From an uncultured Steroidobacter sp. (lineage in GTDB: Bacteria; Pseudomonadota; Gammaproteobacteria; Steroidobacterales; Steroidobacteraceae): DNA of 64,000 bases. The position numbers and the translations under genes are program-made. The notes under the pieces were generated by a model. That model was given only the letters and a program-made list of their open reading frames with translations, had not been told where the DNA came from and searched no databases. The stretch is from the NCBI GenBank assembly GCA_937864115.1, contig CALMII010000018.1, positions 186,001 through 250,000 of the forward strand, in the 5' to 3' direction. Of the stretch, positions 36,652-46,112 are shown piece after piece (the first letter of the stretch is position 1; the number at the start of each line of letters is the position of its first letter).

Positions 36652-37998
36652 ATGCTGCGCCTGATCTACACCTTACTTATATACATCGCCGCGCCGATCG
36701 CCTTTGCGGTCCTGCTCTGGCGCGGGATGCGCGATCCGGCGTATCGCGACCGCCGCCTCGAACGCTTCGGCCGGACGTCGTTGACGCTGCCCGCGCCGTC
36801 GCTGTGGGTGCATGCCGTGTCGGTGGGCGAGGTACAGGCCGCCGCGGCATTGATCCGGGAACTGCAGCGCCGCCATCCGGATCGTCCGCTCGTCGTGACG
36901 ACGGCCACGCCCACGGGCGCACAGCGGGTCAAGGCGCTGTTCGGCGATACGGTGCGGCATGCCTATCTGCCCTACGATCTGCCGGGCGCGGTCCGTCGAT
37001 TCCTGGACCGGATCCAGCCGCAGATCGCCGTCATCCTGGAGACGGAGGTATGGCCCAACCTCTACCGCGAACTGGGACGTCGCAGCATTCCCATCGTGCT
37101 GGCGAGCGCCCGCCTGTCTGAAAAATCGGTGCGACGCTTTCGCCGGATCGCCGGCCTGTTTCGCGATGCCCTGAATCAGGATCTGACCATCGCCGCGCAG
37201 ACCCGCCTCGATGCGGATCGATTTCTGGAAGTCGGCGCTTCGCCGCAGCGGACGCACGTCACCGGCAATATCAAGTTCGATCTCGAGATTCCCGCCGAAG
37301 TGCAGCAGCGCGGCACGCAGTTGCGCGAAGCCCAGTTTCCGGGACGCTTCGTCTGGGTTGCGGGCAGCACGCACGAGGGAGAAGAGCAGATCGTCCTCGA
37401 TGCGCATCGGGAGCTGCTGCGCTCGCGGCCCGATGCACTGCTCATCCTGGTGCCGCGACATCCGAATCGTTTCGAACGCGTGCGCCAGTGGCTGGCTGAT
37501 GAGCAGCTCACCTTCGCTGTGCGATCGCGCGGCGAGCCGGCGAATCCGCAGACTCAGGTGCTGCTTGCGGACACGCTCGGCGAATTGCTGATGTTGTACG
37601 CGGCTGCCGATGTCGCCTTCGTCGGCGGCAGCTTCGTGCCGATCGGCGGGCACAATCTTCTCGAACCGGCGGCGCTCGCGCGGCCCATCCTGACCGGCCC
37701 GCACAATTTCAATGCGCCGGACATCGCGCGGCTGTTGTTCGACAGCGGTGCGGCGCTGCAGGTCGATTCGACCGCTTCGCTGGCGCAGACACTGCGCGAA
37801 CTGCAGGGCGATCCGGTGCGGCGTGAACAGATCGGCCGCGCGGCGCGTTCGATCGTCGAAAACAACCGCGGCGCGCTCGAACGACTGATGACGCTGATCG
37901 AAATGATTGAGATGAGGTCGAATCGAGCGTCCCTTCCTCCGCGCAGCGGGGGAAGGACAGGATGGGGGTCTCACACCAGGCAGCGCAGTTTGCATTGA
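36652..37998 (+). CDS. waaA: 3-deoxy-D-manno-octulosonic acid transferase
   Basis: Transfers Kdo from CMP-Kdo to lipid IVA at the inner-membrane cytoplasmic face. 448 residues, against the usual 420-430. N-terminal membrane anchor (about 3-22), HAVSVGEVQAA, LETEVWPNLYREL, GSTHEGEEQ and FVGGSFVPIGGHNLLEP are hallmarks. The last 25 or so residues (from about SLPPRSGGRTG) are encoded by the left part of a CCCTTCCTCCGCGC repeat, so the native end has been replaced or extended. With KdkA nearby, a single Kdo addition is likely. The original family C-terminus is probably around EMIEM. Confidence 0.93.
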   Translation: MLRLIYTLLIYIAAPIAFAVLLWRGMRDPAYRDRRLERFGRTSLTLPAPSLWVHAVSVGEVQAAAALIRELQRRHPDRPLVVTTATPTGAQRVKALFGDTVRHAYLPYDLPGAVRRFLDRIQPQIAVILETEVWPNLYRELGRRSIPIVLASARLSEKSVRRFRRIAGLFRDALNQDLTIAAQTRLDADRFLEVGASPQRTHVTGNIKFDLEIPAEVQQRGTQLREAQFPGRFVWVAGSTHEGEEQIVLDAHRELLRSRPDALLILVPRHPNRFERVRQWLADEQLTFAVRSRGEPANPQTQVLLADTLGELLMLYAAADVAFVGGSFVPIGGHNLLEPAALARPILTGPHNFNAPDIARLLFDSGAALQVDSTASLAQTLRELQGDPVRREQIGRAARSIVENNRGALERLMTLIEMIEMRSNRASLPPRSGGRTGWGSHTRQRSLH

Positions 37999-38041
37999 TG
38001 CCCCCACCCTGACCCTCCCCCGCTTCGCGGAGGAGGGGATC
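37930..38041. repeat. CCCTCC-type inverted pair, second copy
   Basis: CCCTTCCTCCGCGCAGCGGG at the left and CCCTCCCCCGCTTCGCGGAG at the right, flanking CACACCAGGCAGCGC. Same family as 18321. The stop codon of waaA lies inside the loop. Confidence 0.85.
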
Positions 38042-38404
38042 AGACCAGAGGCGCGCAACGCAGAAGATCCATCTCCACAGGAAGAAGCATTGCACCTTCC
38101 TTGACGATCGCCCGTACTCCCAGGCACTGCGCCAGCGCACATCGCGATGACGCAGACGAGCGTCCACTTCCGCGAACGACCTCGCGCGCATTTCTCTTCG
38201 ACGTGCGACGAACGATGCGTCGCGGTCGCCATGCAGTAACAAAATCGCAGCATCTATCCGACCTTAGGGTCATTTGTCGGATCTGCGTCGTATACAGAAC
38301 CACTCGATGCCACGCGCGGGGCAGACGCGTTGCAGACAGACCACGCCAGTCTCTGGCACGCAACGTGCTTATACAGACGCGGGGATGGATAAAGAGTGCT
38401 GCTG
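38042..38404. other. Gene-free stretch upstream of the sigma factor gene
   Basis: 363 bases between the repeat at the end of waaA and the ECF sigma gene. No reading frame here looks like a real protein and no RNA gene is visible. It is lower in GC in places (CTTATACAGACG and GTCGTATACAG near the 3' end) and probably carries the promoter of the sigma-fecR pair. I cannot define a -35/-10 pair with confidence. Confidence 0.5.
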
Positions 38405-38965
38405 ATGAGCGTCACGTCCGACAACGTGCTGGCGAGCGATGTTCCGTTCCGTGTCGAACCGGTGTGCGAGGCACTGTCGGTTCACGAAACCATCCGTCGC
38501 TACCACGATTCCTTGATCCGCTTCCTGCGGCAACGGCTGCGCGTGAAGGAAGACGCCGCGGACGTGGCGCAGGAGGCCTATATCCGCATGATGCAGTACG
38601 AGGGTTCGCGGGAAATCCAGTCGCCCTCGTCGATGCTGTTCCGCATCGCCATCAACGTGGCCAACGATCTGGGTAGGGCAGAGCAGGCGCGCCGCGTCTC
38701 CGATCAGACGCCCATCGACGGGCTCGAACTGGCCAGCGGCCAGCCCGCGGTCGAGCGCGAGATCGCTGCGGAACAGGATCTCGACCGGCTGTACGACGCC
38801 ATCGAGCACCTGCCGCCGAAGTGCCGGCATGTGTTCCTGCTGAGCCGCGTCCACGAGATGACGTATCCGCAGATCGCCGCTCACTGCGGCATCTCGGTGA
38901 AGATGGTCGAGAAACACATCAGTCATGCACTGGCAATCTGCATGAAGAAGGTAGGGGGAGGCTGA
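38405..38965 (+). CDS. FecI-type ECF sigma factor
   Basis: 186 residues from ATG 38405. Region 2 (about 28-90: YHDSLIRFLRQRLRVKEDAA, VAQEAYIRM, LFRIAINVANDL) and region 4 (about 130-180: LPPKCRHVFLLSRVHEMTYP, CGISVKMVEKHISHAL) match FecI-family sigma factors that respond to outer-membrane receptors. Next to a FecR-type anti-sigma gene and receptors, the standard cell-surface signalling arrangement. It would recruit RNA polymerase to the receptor and amidase genes; the target promoters are not identified. An upstream GTG (38396) is an unlikely start. Confidence 0.93.
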   Translation: MSVTSDNVLASDVPFRVEPVCEALSVHETIRRYHDSLIRFLRQRLRVKEDAADVAQEAYIRMMQYEGSREIQSPSSMLFRIAINVANDLGRAEQARRVSDQTPIDGLELASGQPAVEREIAAEQDLDRLYDAIEHLPPKCRHVFLLSRVHEMTYPQIAAHCGISVKMVEKHISHALAICMKKVGGG

Positions 38966-38984
38966 GCACATCCGTCTTGGCCGC

Positions 38985-40007
38985 ATGGAGTCAATGAACA
39001 ACGAACGCACCTTGCAAGAGGCGGCGCGCAGATATGCGCGGCTGCAGGCTGACGACTGCACGCCATCACAACAGGATGAAGTCGACCGGTGGCTGGCCGA
39101 GGACGCCGGGCACCGCGATGCGTACTCGCTGGCGCAGCAGGTGACTGCCGGCATCGCGCGCATGGCGGCGGACGAACGTCTGAACCAGAAGCTGCGTGCG
39201 CTGGCGGACGAGGCCTTTGCGGCATATCCGACGCCGGTTCCGGGGGCTCGCTCCCGTCAATGGAAGGTGGCCGCCAGTCTGGCGGCGAGCGTCGCTGTGG
39301 CGACGATCGCCTGGATCGCGCATCCGCTGCTGCATTCGCCGGCAGCGGACCCCGTCGCCTATGCGGCCGGGGAACTTCAGCGACGCAGCGTGACGCTCGA
39401 TGACGGCTCGCAGGTCGAGCTGGACGTCGGCACCCGCATCGAGGTGCGCATGAGTCGCGATTCCCGGCGCATCGAGCTGCTGTCGGGCCGCGCGCTGTTC
39501 GATGTGGCCCACGACTCGAACCGGCCTTTCTCGGTCACCGCCTCCGGCGCGCGCACCACCGCGCTGGGAACGAAATTCCAGGTGCAGCGCGACGCCGGCC
39601 GCGTCGTCGTCACGCTCGCCGAAGGCTCCGTGTCGATCGATCGCGAGCGCAGCGAAGCCGGCGCCGCCTCGTGGCAGGAACGCCTGGTGCCGGGCGAGCA
39701 GTTGACCCTCGATGCTGCATCCGCCGCGCGTTCGCGCCAGTTCGTCGATACGCAGCTCATCACGAGCTGGACCCACGGTCGCCATGCGTTCCGCGGCACG
39801 CCGCTGCGCGAAGCGCTGGATGAAGTGAATCGCTACGCCATCCGCAAAGTGCGGCTCGGCGATCCGTCGCTGGCAGATCTGCCGGTGGCCGGCAACTTCA
39901 TCGCCGGCGACAGCCAGGTCGTCGTCGAGGCGTTCGCCGCGGTGCTGCCGCTGCGCATCGTCGATGGCGGCTCCGAGATCATCGTTTTCCGACGCTACAG
40001 AGATTGA
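38985..40007 (+). CDS. FecR-type anti-sigma regulator
   Basis: 340 residues, beginning 19 bases after the sigma gene. N-terminal DUF4880-type region (about 10-60) likely contacts the sigma factor in the cytoplasm; a single membrane helix (about 92-113, AASLAASVAVATIAWIAHPL) crosses the inner membrane; a FecR domain (about 130-230) with RRSVTLDDGSQVELDVGTRI and GRALFDVAHDSNRPFSV lies in the periplasm; the C-terminus (ITSWTHGRHAFRGTPLREAL) resembles a secretin/STN-like domain. It should receive the signal from the STN domain of the next-door receptor. An ATG at 38994 is an alternative start. Confidence 0.93.
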   Translation: MESMNNERTLQEAARRYARLQADDCTPSQQDEVDRWLAEDAGHRDAYSLAQQVTAGIARMAADERLNQKLRALADEAFAAYPTPVPGARSRQWKVAASLAASVAVATIAWIAHPLLHSPAADPVAYAAGELQRRSVTLDDGSQVELDVGTRIEVRMSRDSRRIELLSGRALFDVAHDSNRPFSVTASGARTTALGTKFQVQRDAGRVVVTLAEGSVSIDRERSEAGAASWQERLVPGEQLTLDAASAARSRQFVDTQLITSWTHGRHAFRGTPLREALDEVNRYAIRKVRLGDPSLADLPVAGNFIAGDSQVVVEAFAAVLPLRIVDGGSEIIVFRRYRD

Positions 40008-40063
40008 CCTGCCGGCGACTCTTCGATCGCAGGACGCCATGAGTTACGCCGCACCAAGCAACC

Positions 40064-43036
40064 ATGCGCTTCCAATGTTGTGGATTCCTCGCCACGGTGC
40101 TGCTGCTGATCTGCGCGGGTTCGGCAGGCGCAGGCAATTCACCGGTCAGGTTCAATATCCACGCGCAGTGCCTGGCCGACGCGCTCGATCGTTTCAGCGA
40201 ACAGAGCGGACTGCAGATCATCTACGACCAGGCGGCCCTCGAATGCCTGCGCACGCCGGCAGTGCAGGGAGAAATGCCGGCGGACCAGGTGCTGCGACGA
40301 TTGCTGTCGGCTTCCGATCTGCAATGGCAGTACCTCAACGACCGCACCGTCGTCGTGCGCAGGAACGGAGCGGCGCACGACAGTCCGCGCAATGCGTCCG
40401 CCGTTGCGGATTCGCAGGCGCCGCGTTCTGCCAATGCTGCGGTGACCCGGCTCAGCATCATCGAGGTCAATACCGATCCGCGGCGCATCCTGCCGAACGC
40501 CGCCAGCGAATCGGCCTTCGGCTTCGCCAAGCCGCTGCTCGAAACGCCGCGCTCGGTTTCCTTCATCAGCGAGGAAGCGATCGACCTGTTCGGACTGTCG
40601 GCCGTCGAAGATCTGGTGCGGATGGTGCCCGGCGTTTTCACCACGACGCGCTTCGGCATCCAGGGCGCGGTCGATGTCAGGGCGGTGCCCGCCGATACTT
40701 TCTTTCGCGGCATGCGTCGCCTGAGCCTGCAGGGCAACGGCCGCAGCGTGCTCGCGGCGATGGACACCATCGAGATCGTCGGCGGCCCGGCCTCGCCCAT
40801 CTACGGCATGGGCAAGATCGGCGGTTACACCAACATGGTGCCGAAGTCCGGACGCGCCAAGACGGGCGGCTATCTCGAAGAAATCGAAGGCTTCGTGCAG
40901 GCCATCGGCGGACAGTATCAGCGACGCGAACTGTCGTTCGGCGCGGGCGGGCCGCTGCGTGCGCTGGAGCGGTACGACAAACGCGGCGGTTACTACGTTT
41001 ACGGCCTCGGTGAAGATTCCGATTCCTATGCCGAGGGTGTGCCCATCAGGCAGACGGTGCTGCAGGCCGCAGTGAGCATCGATGATTTCGCCGGACCGTT
41101 TCGTCTCGAAGCAGGCGTGAACTACCAGATCTCGCGCACGGCGGGTGCGCTGACCGGGCGCTTCACGCAGGCGCTGGTCGACACGGGCCGCTATATCCGC
41201 GGCACGCCGCTGATCGATCTCGACGCGAACGGCGGCGGTCGCATCGGCTACCTGGAGATGCAGCAGGGATCGCCCGTCAAGGGCAATCTCAGCACCGACA
41301 ATCAGCCGCTGCTGCAGACATGGAAGTGGCCGCTCGATGCGAACGGCCGGCCGCTGCCGCTCGATCAGTTTCCCGTCGTCAGCGGCATTCCGCAGGCAAT
41401 GTACGACTATCTCGTCGCGCATCCGGAAGCGGACCCGACGGGCCTGCTGCGCGCACAGGGTGTCGGTGGTCCCGTGCCGCAATCCGGCGCGGTGCCGATC
41501 GGCATGGTGCTCGACCCGCGCACGGTGGGTTACGACACGCTCGACCTGCGGCGCGCCGGCGCCTTCGAAAAGGAACTCGAGGCGCGTTTCGCGACGCTGT
41601 TCTTCGATCTGGTGTTCGATGCCGATCCGGACTTCACGATGAAGAACCAGCTGTTCTTCGATCGCATGGATCAATGGAAGAACTCCCACCAGCCGTTCGT
41701 GCAGGAGCAGGACGTCTACGTGATCGAAGACAAGTTCACCGTCACGCGCCGTCTCGGCAGCCTGCCTTCCTGGGTGCGGATCAATGCACTCGCTTCGCTG
41801 AACGCACGCAATACCGTTGCCGAGGGCGCGAGCGCCGGCATGGATTTCGGTTCGCATCGTTCCGATGTAATGGCCGACACCTGGAGCGCAGCTGCCGGTG
41901 GCATGACGCCGAACACGACGTTCGAAAGTCCGCTCGACAACCCGCATTTGCAGAACGACGGCTATCCCTGGGGCACGATCTATCGCACCGAATTCTCCGA
42001 ATTCGGACTCGGCCTGCTGTTCGACATCGATCTGTGGACGCGATGGAACCTGCTCGTCGGCGGTCGTGTCGATGTGTCGCGCGCGCAGAACATCGACTAT
42101 GCCGAAAGTTTCAATCCGGCCGTCGGCACGGCGGCGAATCCGGGCGCATATTTCGGCAGCGACGTGCGTGCCTGCGCGTGGGACGACGGCACGTCATGGA
42201 ATGCGAGTCTTTCCTACGCGCCCACGCCCAATGTCCGCACGTACGTGACGTCGGCGCAATCGAGCATCGTGCTGGACGGCAACAACAACGCGCTGACCAA
42301 GGCCGTCATCGATGCCGGGCACATCGGCACCTCGCGACTCGACGAAGTCGGCATCAAGGCCAGCCTGTTCGACGAAAGATTCTTTGTCACTGCCGCCGCA
42401 TACGAGCAGGCGCGCGTGGATGTGGATCAAAGCGATCCCGCGGCGCTGCTCTACGCCTATCCGACGGCAACGCGTGCGCGCGGATGGACCACTGAGGTCA
42501 AGTGGGTGCCTTCGCCCCACCTTTTCCTGTCGCTGTTCGCGATGCATCAGGTCACGCGCTACGACCCGAACGCGAGCAGCACCCAACTGGTGGATGCCCG
42601 CACCCTGGGCTTTCAGGACATCGTCGATGCCGAAGGCAATGTCATCTATCCGGCGGAAGCGTTTCTCTACGGCGGTCGCAGCCGCATCGTATTGCCGGCG
42701 AACATGGCGCAATACGCACGCAAGGAAGGCAATCCGGAAGACCAGTTCGGATTCAGCACCAGCTATGTCTGGTCGAACGGACTGGGCGCTTCGCTGAGCG
42801 GCAACTATTTCTCCGATACCTGCACGGGCCGGCTCTGCACCGTGCGCCTTCCGGAAACCTTCGTCGCGAATGCCGGCGTCTTTCTCGGTACCGGTCGCTG
42901 GTTGTTCAAGCTCGACATCAGCAATCTGTTCGACGAACGCTACTTCCGCGCACGCACCGGCGAAACGCTCGGCAATCCGCTCGCACAGGCGCTGCCCGGT
43001 CGTCGCTGGCAGTTCACGGCGAAGGCGGAGTTCTAG
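40064..43036 (+). CDS. TonB-dependent receptor with STN signalling domain
   Basis: 990 residues. Signal peptide (about 1-23), then a secretin/TonB N-terminal (STN) domain (about 28-80: FNIHAQCLADALDRFSEQSG, GLQIIYDQ, TPAVQGEMPADQVLRRLL), a plug domain beginning with ETPRSVSFISEEAIDLFG (about 160-275), and a large beta-barrel ending in WQFTAKAEF. STN-bearing receptors signal through FecR to ECF sigma factors, matching the two genes just upstream. Plug wording is like ferrisiderophore receptors, but such receptors also carry peptides and other substrates. Paralogous to the next receptor, which lacks STN. Confidence 0.92.
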   Translation: MRFQCCGFLATVLLLICAGSAGAGNSPVRFNIHAQCLADALDRFSEQSGLQIIYDQAALECLRTPAVQGEMPADQVLRRLLSASDLQWQYLNDRTVVVRRNGAAHDSPRNASAVADSQAPRSANAAVTRLSIIEVNTDPRRILPNAASESAFGFAKPLLETPRSVSFISEEAIDLFGLSAVEDLVRMVPGVFTTTRFGIQGAVDVRAVPADTFFRGMRRLSLQGNGRSVLAAMDTIEIVGGPASPIYGMGKIGGYTNMVPKSGRAKTGGYLEEIEGFVQAIGGQYQRRELSFGAGGPLRALERYDKRGGYYVYGLGEDSDSYAEGVPIRQTVLQAAVSIDDFAGPFRLEAGVNYQISRTAGALTGRFTQALVDTGRYIRGTPLIDLDANGGGRIGYLEMQQGSPVKGNLSTDNQPLLQTWKWPLDANGRPLPLDQFPVVSGIPQAMYDYLVAHPEADPTGLLRAQGVGGPVPQSGAVPIGMVLDPRTVGYDTLDLRRAGAFEKELEARFATLFFDLVFDADPDFTMKNQLFFDRMDQWKNSHQPFVQEQDVYVIEDKFTVTRRLGSLPSWVRINALASLNARNTVAEGASAGMDFGSHRSDVMADTWSAAAGGMTPNTTFESPLDNPHLQNDGYPWGTIYRTEFSEFGLGLLFDIDLWTRWNLLVGGRVDVSRAQNIDYAESFNPAVGTAANPGAYFGSDVRACAWDDGTSWNASLSYAPTPNVRTYVTSAQSSIVLDGNNNALTKAVIDAGHIGTSRLDEVGIKASLFDERFFVTAAAYEQARVDVDQSDPAALLYAYPTATRARGWTTEVKWVPSPHLFLSLFAMHQVTRYDPNASSTQLVDARTLGFQDIVDAEGNVIYPAEAFLYGGRSRIVLPANMAQYARKEGNPEDQFGFSTSYVWSNGLGASLSGNYFSDTCTGRLCTVRLPETFVANAGVFLGTGRWLFKLDISNLFDERYFRARTGETLGNPLAQALPGRRWQFTAKAEF

Positions 43037-43130
43037 GGAACGCCTCGTTCGTGCGGGTAGGGTGACAAAACCTCTCCTCGTCTGTTTCTGCAGGCACTGC
43101 CTGCTGGCAGAGACAAGATGGGGAGTTCAC

Positions 43131-46046
43131 ATGCAGACATCAGTTCGTCGGCGTTCCACTTTTCTGGCGCACGCCGTTTCCGCCGTGCTGTGGGGCGCCG
43201 TCGCAGCGACGTTGCCTGCGACTCTGCACGCGCAGCAATCCGCGGAAGAAGCAGCGGAGAAAGTCGCCGAAGGCGAGCCCATCACCGGGAAGGAAGCAGA
43301 GGCACTGGGCGACGACGTCACTGCACTCAGCGACATCTCGGTGACGGAAGATCCGATGCGGGCGTTCGGCAACGAGCCTTCCGCCTCGTCGTTCGGCTTC
43401 ACCAAGCCGTTGCTGGAAACGCCGCGTTCGGTGTCGTTCGTCAGCGAAGAACAGATCCGTCTGTTCGGCATCTCCACGGTCGAAGATCTCACGCGCGTCG
43501 TGCCCGGCACCTACACCACGACGCGTTATGGCTTGCAGGGCGGCGTCAACGTGCGCGGCGTCTCGGCGGACATGTACTACCGCGGCATGAAGCGCCTGCA
43601 GATGCAGGGTCACGTGCGCACGGTGCTGTCCGCGATGGACAACATCGAGATCGTCAAGGGGCCGCCGTCGCCGCTGTTCGGCATGGGCCGCATCGGCGGT
43701 TATGCGAACCTCGATCCGAAGTCGAGCCGTGCGCGCACCGGTAAATATCTGATGCAACCGTCCGGCTCCTTCCAGGCGACCACCGGTTCGTACGACAAGA
43801 GCGAAGTGCAGATCGGTACCGGTTTTCCGTTTGCGCTCGGCGAAGACCGGCCGGGCGGCCTTTACGTGTTCGGCCTGGTCGAGGATTCGGACACGTACGT
43901 GAAGCACGTCGAGGCAAAGCAGAAGTTCATCCAGATGACGACGAGCATCGACAACATGGTCGGGCCGTTCCGTCTGGAATTCGGCGGCCAGTTGCAAAAC
44001 TCGGTGACGTCCGGTGCCTACATGAACCGCGTCACCCAGAAGCTGATCGACAACGGCGAGTACATCCGCGGCAATCCGCTGAAGAATCTCGATCTCGATG
44101 CCGATGGTCGCATCGGACTGCTGGAGCACGCGTTTGCCTCGCCGGTGCGCGGCAATTTCTCGTCGACGAATCTGCCGCTGCGTCAGAGCTGGGCTTTCCC
44201 GTTCGCCAACGGCGCCACGGGTGCCGCGACGGTGCCCGGTATTCCCGCCGCCATGCTGGCGTACCTGAATTCTCCCGAAGGCATGCAGGCCGCCAACTGT
44301 CGTGCCGCGGACGTGATGCGCGCCATGCCGGCCGGTGGCCCCACGCCGCAGAGCGGCGCATTGCCGATCGGCTTCGTGCTCAACCCCTGCACCGTGAGCG
44401 TCGCGCCCGTCGACTGGCGCGGCAACGGCGCGTACGAACGCGAACAGAACGGCGACCAGAAGCTCGGCTACATCGATCTCATCTACGACATCAATCCGGA
44501 CTTCACGGTCAAGAACCAGTTCTTCTACGACAACATCGATTCGTTCAAGGATTCGTGGCTGCCATACGGCGAGAACCAGTACATCAAGACGATCGAGAAC
44601 AAGCTCACGGTCACGAAGAAGGTTCCGGCCGAATGGCTGCCGCAGTGGCTCGACGTCAATACCCTGGGTTCGGTGAACTATCGCCGCACCAGCGGCTGGA
44701 TCCTTTCCGGCGGTGTGTCCGGCAACGACTACGACTATCGCCAGGACGTGCTGTTCGACGGCGGCACCGGCACCGGCGGGCACTATCCGAACACCATGTT
44801 CTGGACGCAGTTCAGCAATAGCGGCTATGCGACCGGTTCGCCCGCCGAGCGCTACAACGATTCGGTATTCGACGAGAAGGGCGTGGCATTGATGCTGGAC
44901 ATCGACATGTGGCGCAACACGAACCTGGTGATGGGCATGCGCTACGACAAATCGCACGCGGAAGCGCGCGACATGCGTACCAGCAACCAGACGGTCGGCA
45001 ACCTGATCGATCCTGCAACCGGACTGCTGCGTCCCGAGTCCCAGTACGGCACCGCCTGTCAGACGCCGGTCGAGGCTGCCGCGAATGCCGAGGGTCAGGC
45101 TGCAGCGCGCGCAGCAGGATGCATCGGCTTCCTGTACACGGCGCCGTTCCAGGTGGCCGAGGACACCGATTCCGGCAAGTCGTGGAGCATCAGTCTGTCG
45201 CAGCAGCTGCCCTGGGGCCTGCGACCGTACTTCACCGCGGCCAACTCGAGCCTGACGCTCGACGGTTCCAACAACATCATCACGGCGTCGACGATCCAGA
45301 ACGCGACGACGGGCGTCTACAACGGCTTCATCGGCGAAGCGTTCCTGCGCGAGGTCGGCATCAAGGGCAGCTGGTTCGGCGGCAAGTTGCAGGGCGGCAT
45401 CGCGGGTTACCGGCAATCGCGCAATGACGTGACGCAGCCCGACGATCCCACCGCCGGCGCCGACGTCAGCGCTACCGAGGCCGAGGGCATCGAACTCGAA
45501 ATGAAGTGGATGCCGATCAAGGATCTGTTCCTCTCCGGCTACTGGTCGCGTCAGACCCAGGAATACGTGACGGCGCCGGCCAGTTCGGCCACGTTCGAGG
45601 TCGACGGCAGACAGGTCGGATTCCAGGACATCTACGATCCCGTCACCGGCGAACTGCTGTATCCCGCCGAGGCATTCCTCTACGGCGGTCGCTCGACGAC
45701 GGCGCTGCCCGCGGGTTCGACCGGCTATCAGGAACGGGTCGGCAATCCGGAAACGCAGGCGTCGATCCAGGCGACGTACCGGTTGCGCAATGGCTTCGGC
45801 TTCCTGCTCTCGAGCAACTATTTCTCCGAGGTGTATGCGAACCGGCAGAAGACGATCCTGCTGCCGGAGGCGCTGGTCTACAACGCCGGCGTGACGTGGG
45901 ACAAGGGCAAGGTGCACGTCAAGCTCAACGGCTACAACTTCACCGACGAGCGCTACTTCCGTCCGGCTTCGGGCGATACCAACGGCCAGCTGGTTTCCGT
46001 CATGCCCGGTCGACGCTGGGAGGCATCGCTGAAAGTGGATTTCTGA
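43131..46046 (+). CDS. TonB-dependent receptor without STN domain
   Basis: 971 residues from ATG 43131, 6 bases after GGGGAG. Signal peptide (about 1-33, ending LHAQQ), plug (ETPRSVSFVSEEQIRLFGIS and VEDLTRVVPGTYTTTRYGLQ) and barrel ending in RRWEASLKVDF with the terminal Phe. Clearly a paralog of the receptor before it, sharing plug wording and long extracellular loop segments (TVKNQFFYDNIDSFKDSW against TMKNQLFFDRMDQWKNSH). It has no STN domain, so it probably transports without signalling. Directly upstream of the amidase series. Confidence 0.92.
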   Translation: MQTSVRRRSTFLAHAVSAVLWGAVAATLPATLHAQQSAEEAAEKVAEGEPITGKEAEALGDDVTALSDISVTEDPMRAFGNEPSASSFGFTKPLLETPRSVSFVSEEQIRLFGISTVEDLTRVVPGTYTTTRYGLQGGVNVRGVSADMYYRGMKRLQMQGHVRTVLSAMDNIEIVKGPPSPLFGMGRIGGYANLDPKSSRARTGKYLMQPSGSFQATTGSYDKSEVQIGTGFPFALGEDRPGGLYVFGLVEDSDTYVKHVEAKQKFIQMTTSIDNMVGPFRLEFGGQLQNSVTSGAYMNRVTQKLIDNGEYIRGNPLKNLDLDADGRIGLLEHAFASPVRGNFSSTNLPLRQSWAFPFANGATGAATVPGIPAAMLAYLNSPEGMQAANCRAADVMRAMPAGGPTPQSGALPIGFVLNPCTVSVAPVDWRGNGAYEREQNGDQKLGYIDLIYDINPDFTVKNQFFYDNIDSFKDSWLPYGENQYIKTIENKLTVTKKVPAEWLPQWLDVNTLGSVNYRRTSGWILSGGVSGNDYDYRQDVLFDGGTGTGGHYPNTMFWTQFSNSGYATGSPAERYNDSVFDEKGVALMLDIDMWRNTNLVMGMRYDKSHAEARDMRTSNQTVGNLIDPATGLLRPESQYGTACQTPVEAAANAEGQAAARAAGCIGFLYTAPFQVAEDTDSGKSWSISLSQQLPWGLRPYFTAANSSLTLDGSNNIITASTIQNATTGVYNGFIGEAFLREVGIKGSWFGGKLQGGIAGYRQSRNDVTQPDDPTAGADVSATEAEGIELEMKWMPIKDLFLSGYWSRQTQEYVTAPASSATFEVDGRQVGFQDIYDPVTGELLYPAEAFLYGGRSTTALPAGSTGYQERVGNPETQASIQATYRLRNGFGFLLSSNYFSEVYANRQKTILLPEALVYNAGVTWDKGKVHVKLNGYNFTDERYFRPASGDTNGQLVSVMPGRRWEASLKVDF

Positions 46047-46112
46047 TCGATGCGGATCTCCTACGGCCCGCAACGACCGACAGCCATCTGCAACATCTCG
46101 AGGAAGCCAACC

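Noticed and set aside
38042..38404. Small coding gene on either strand before the sigma factor
   Set aside because: Possible frames are rich in Arg, Cys and Ser, lack ribosome sites and show no family resemblance.
43037..43130. ECF-type promoter before the second receptor (GGAAC and CGTCTG are both present)
   Set aside because: The two boxes are about 37 bases apart, too far for the usual 16-17 base spacing.
40064..46046. Iron siderophore uptake as the purpose of the whole region
   Set aside because: The plug wording allows it, but no siderophore reductase, synthesis or inner-membrane transport gene is present, while eleven amide hydrolase genes follow; left as an alternative for the receptors only.
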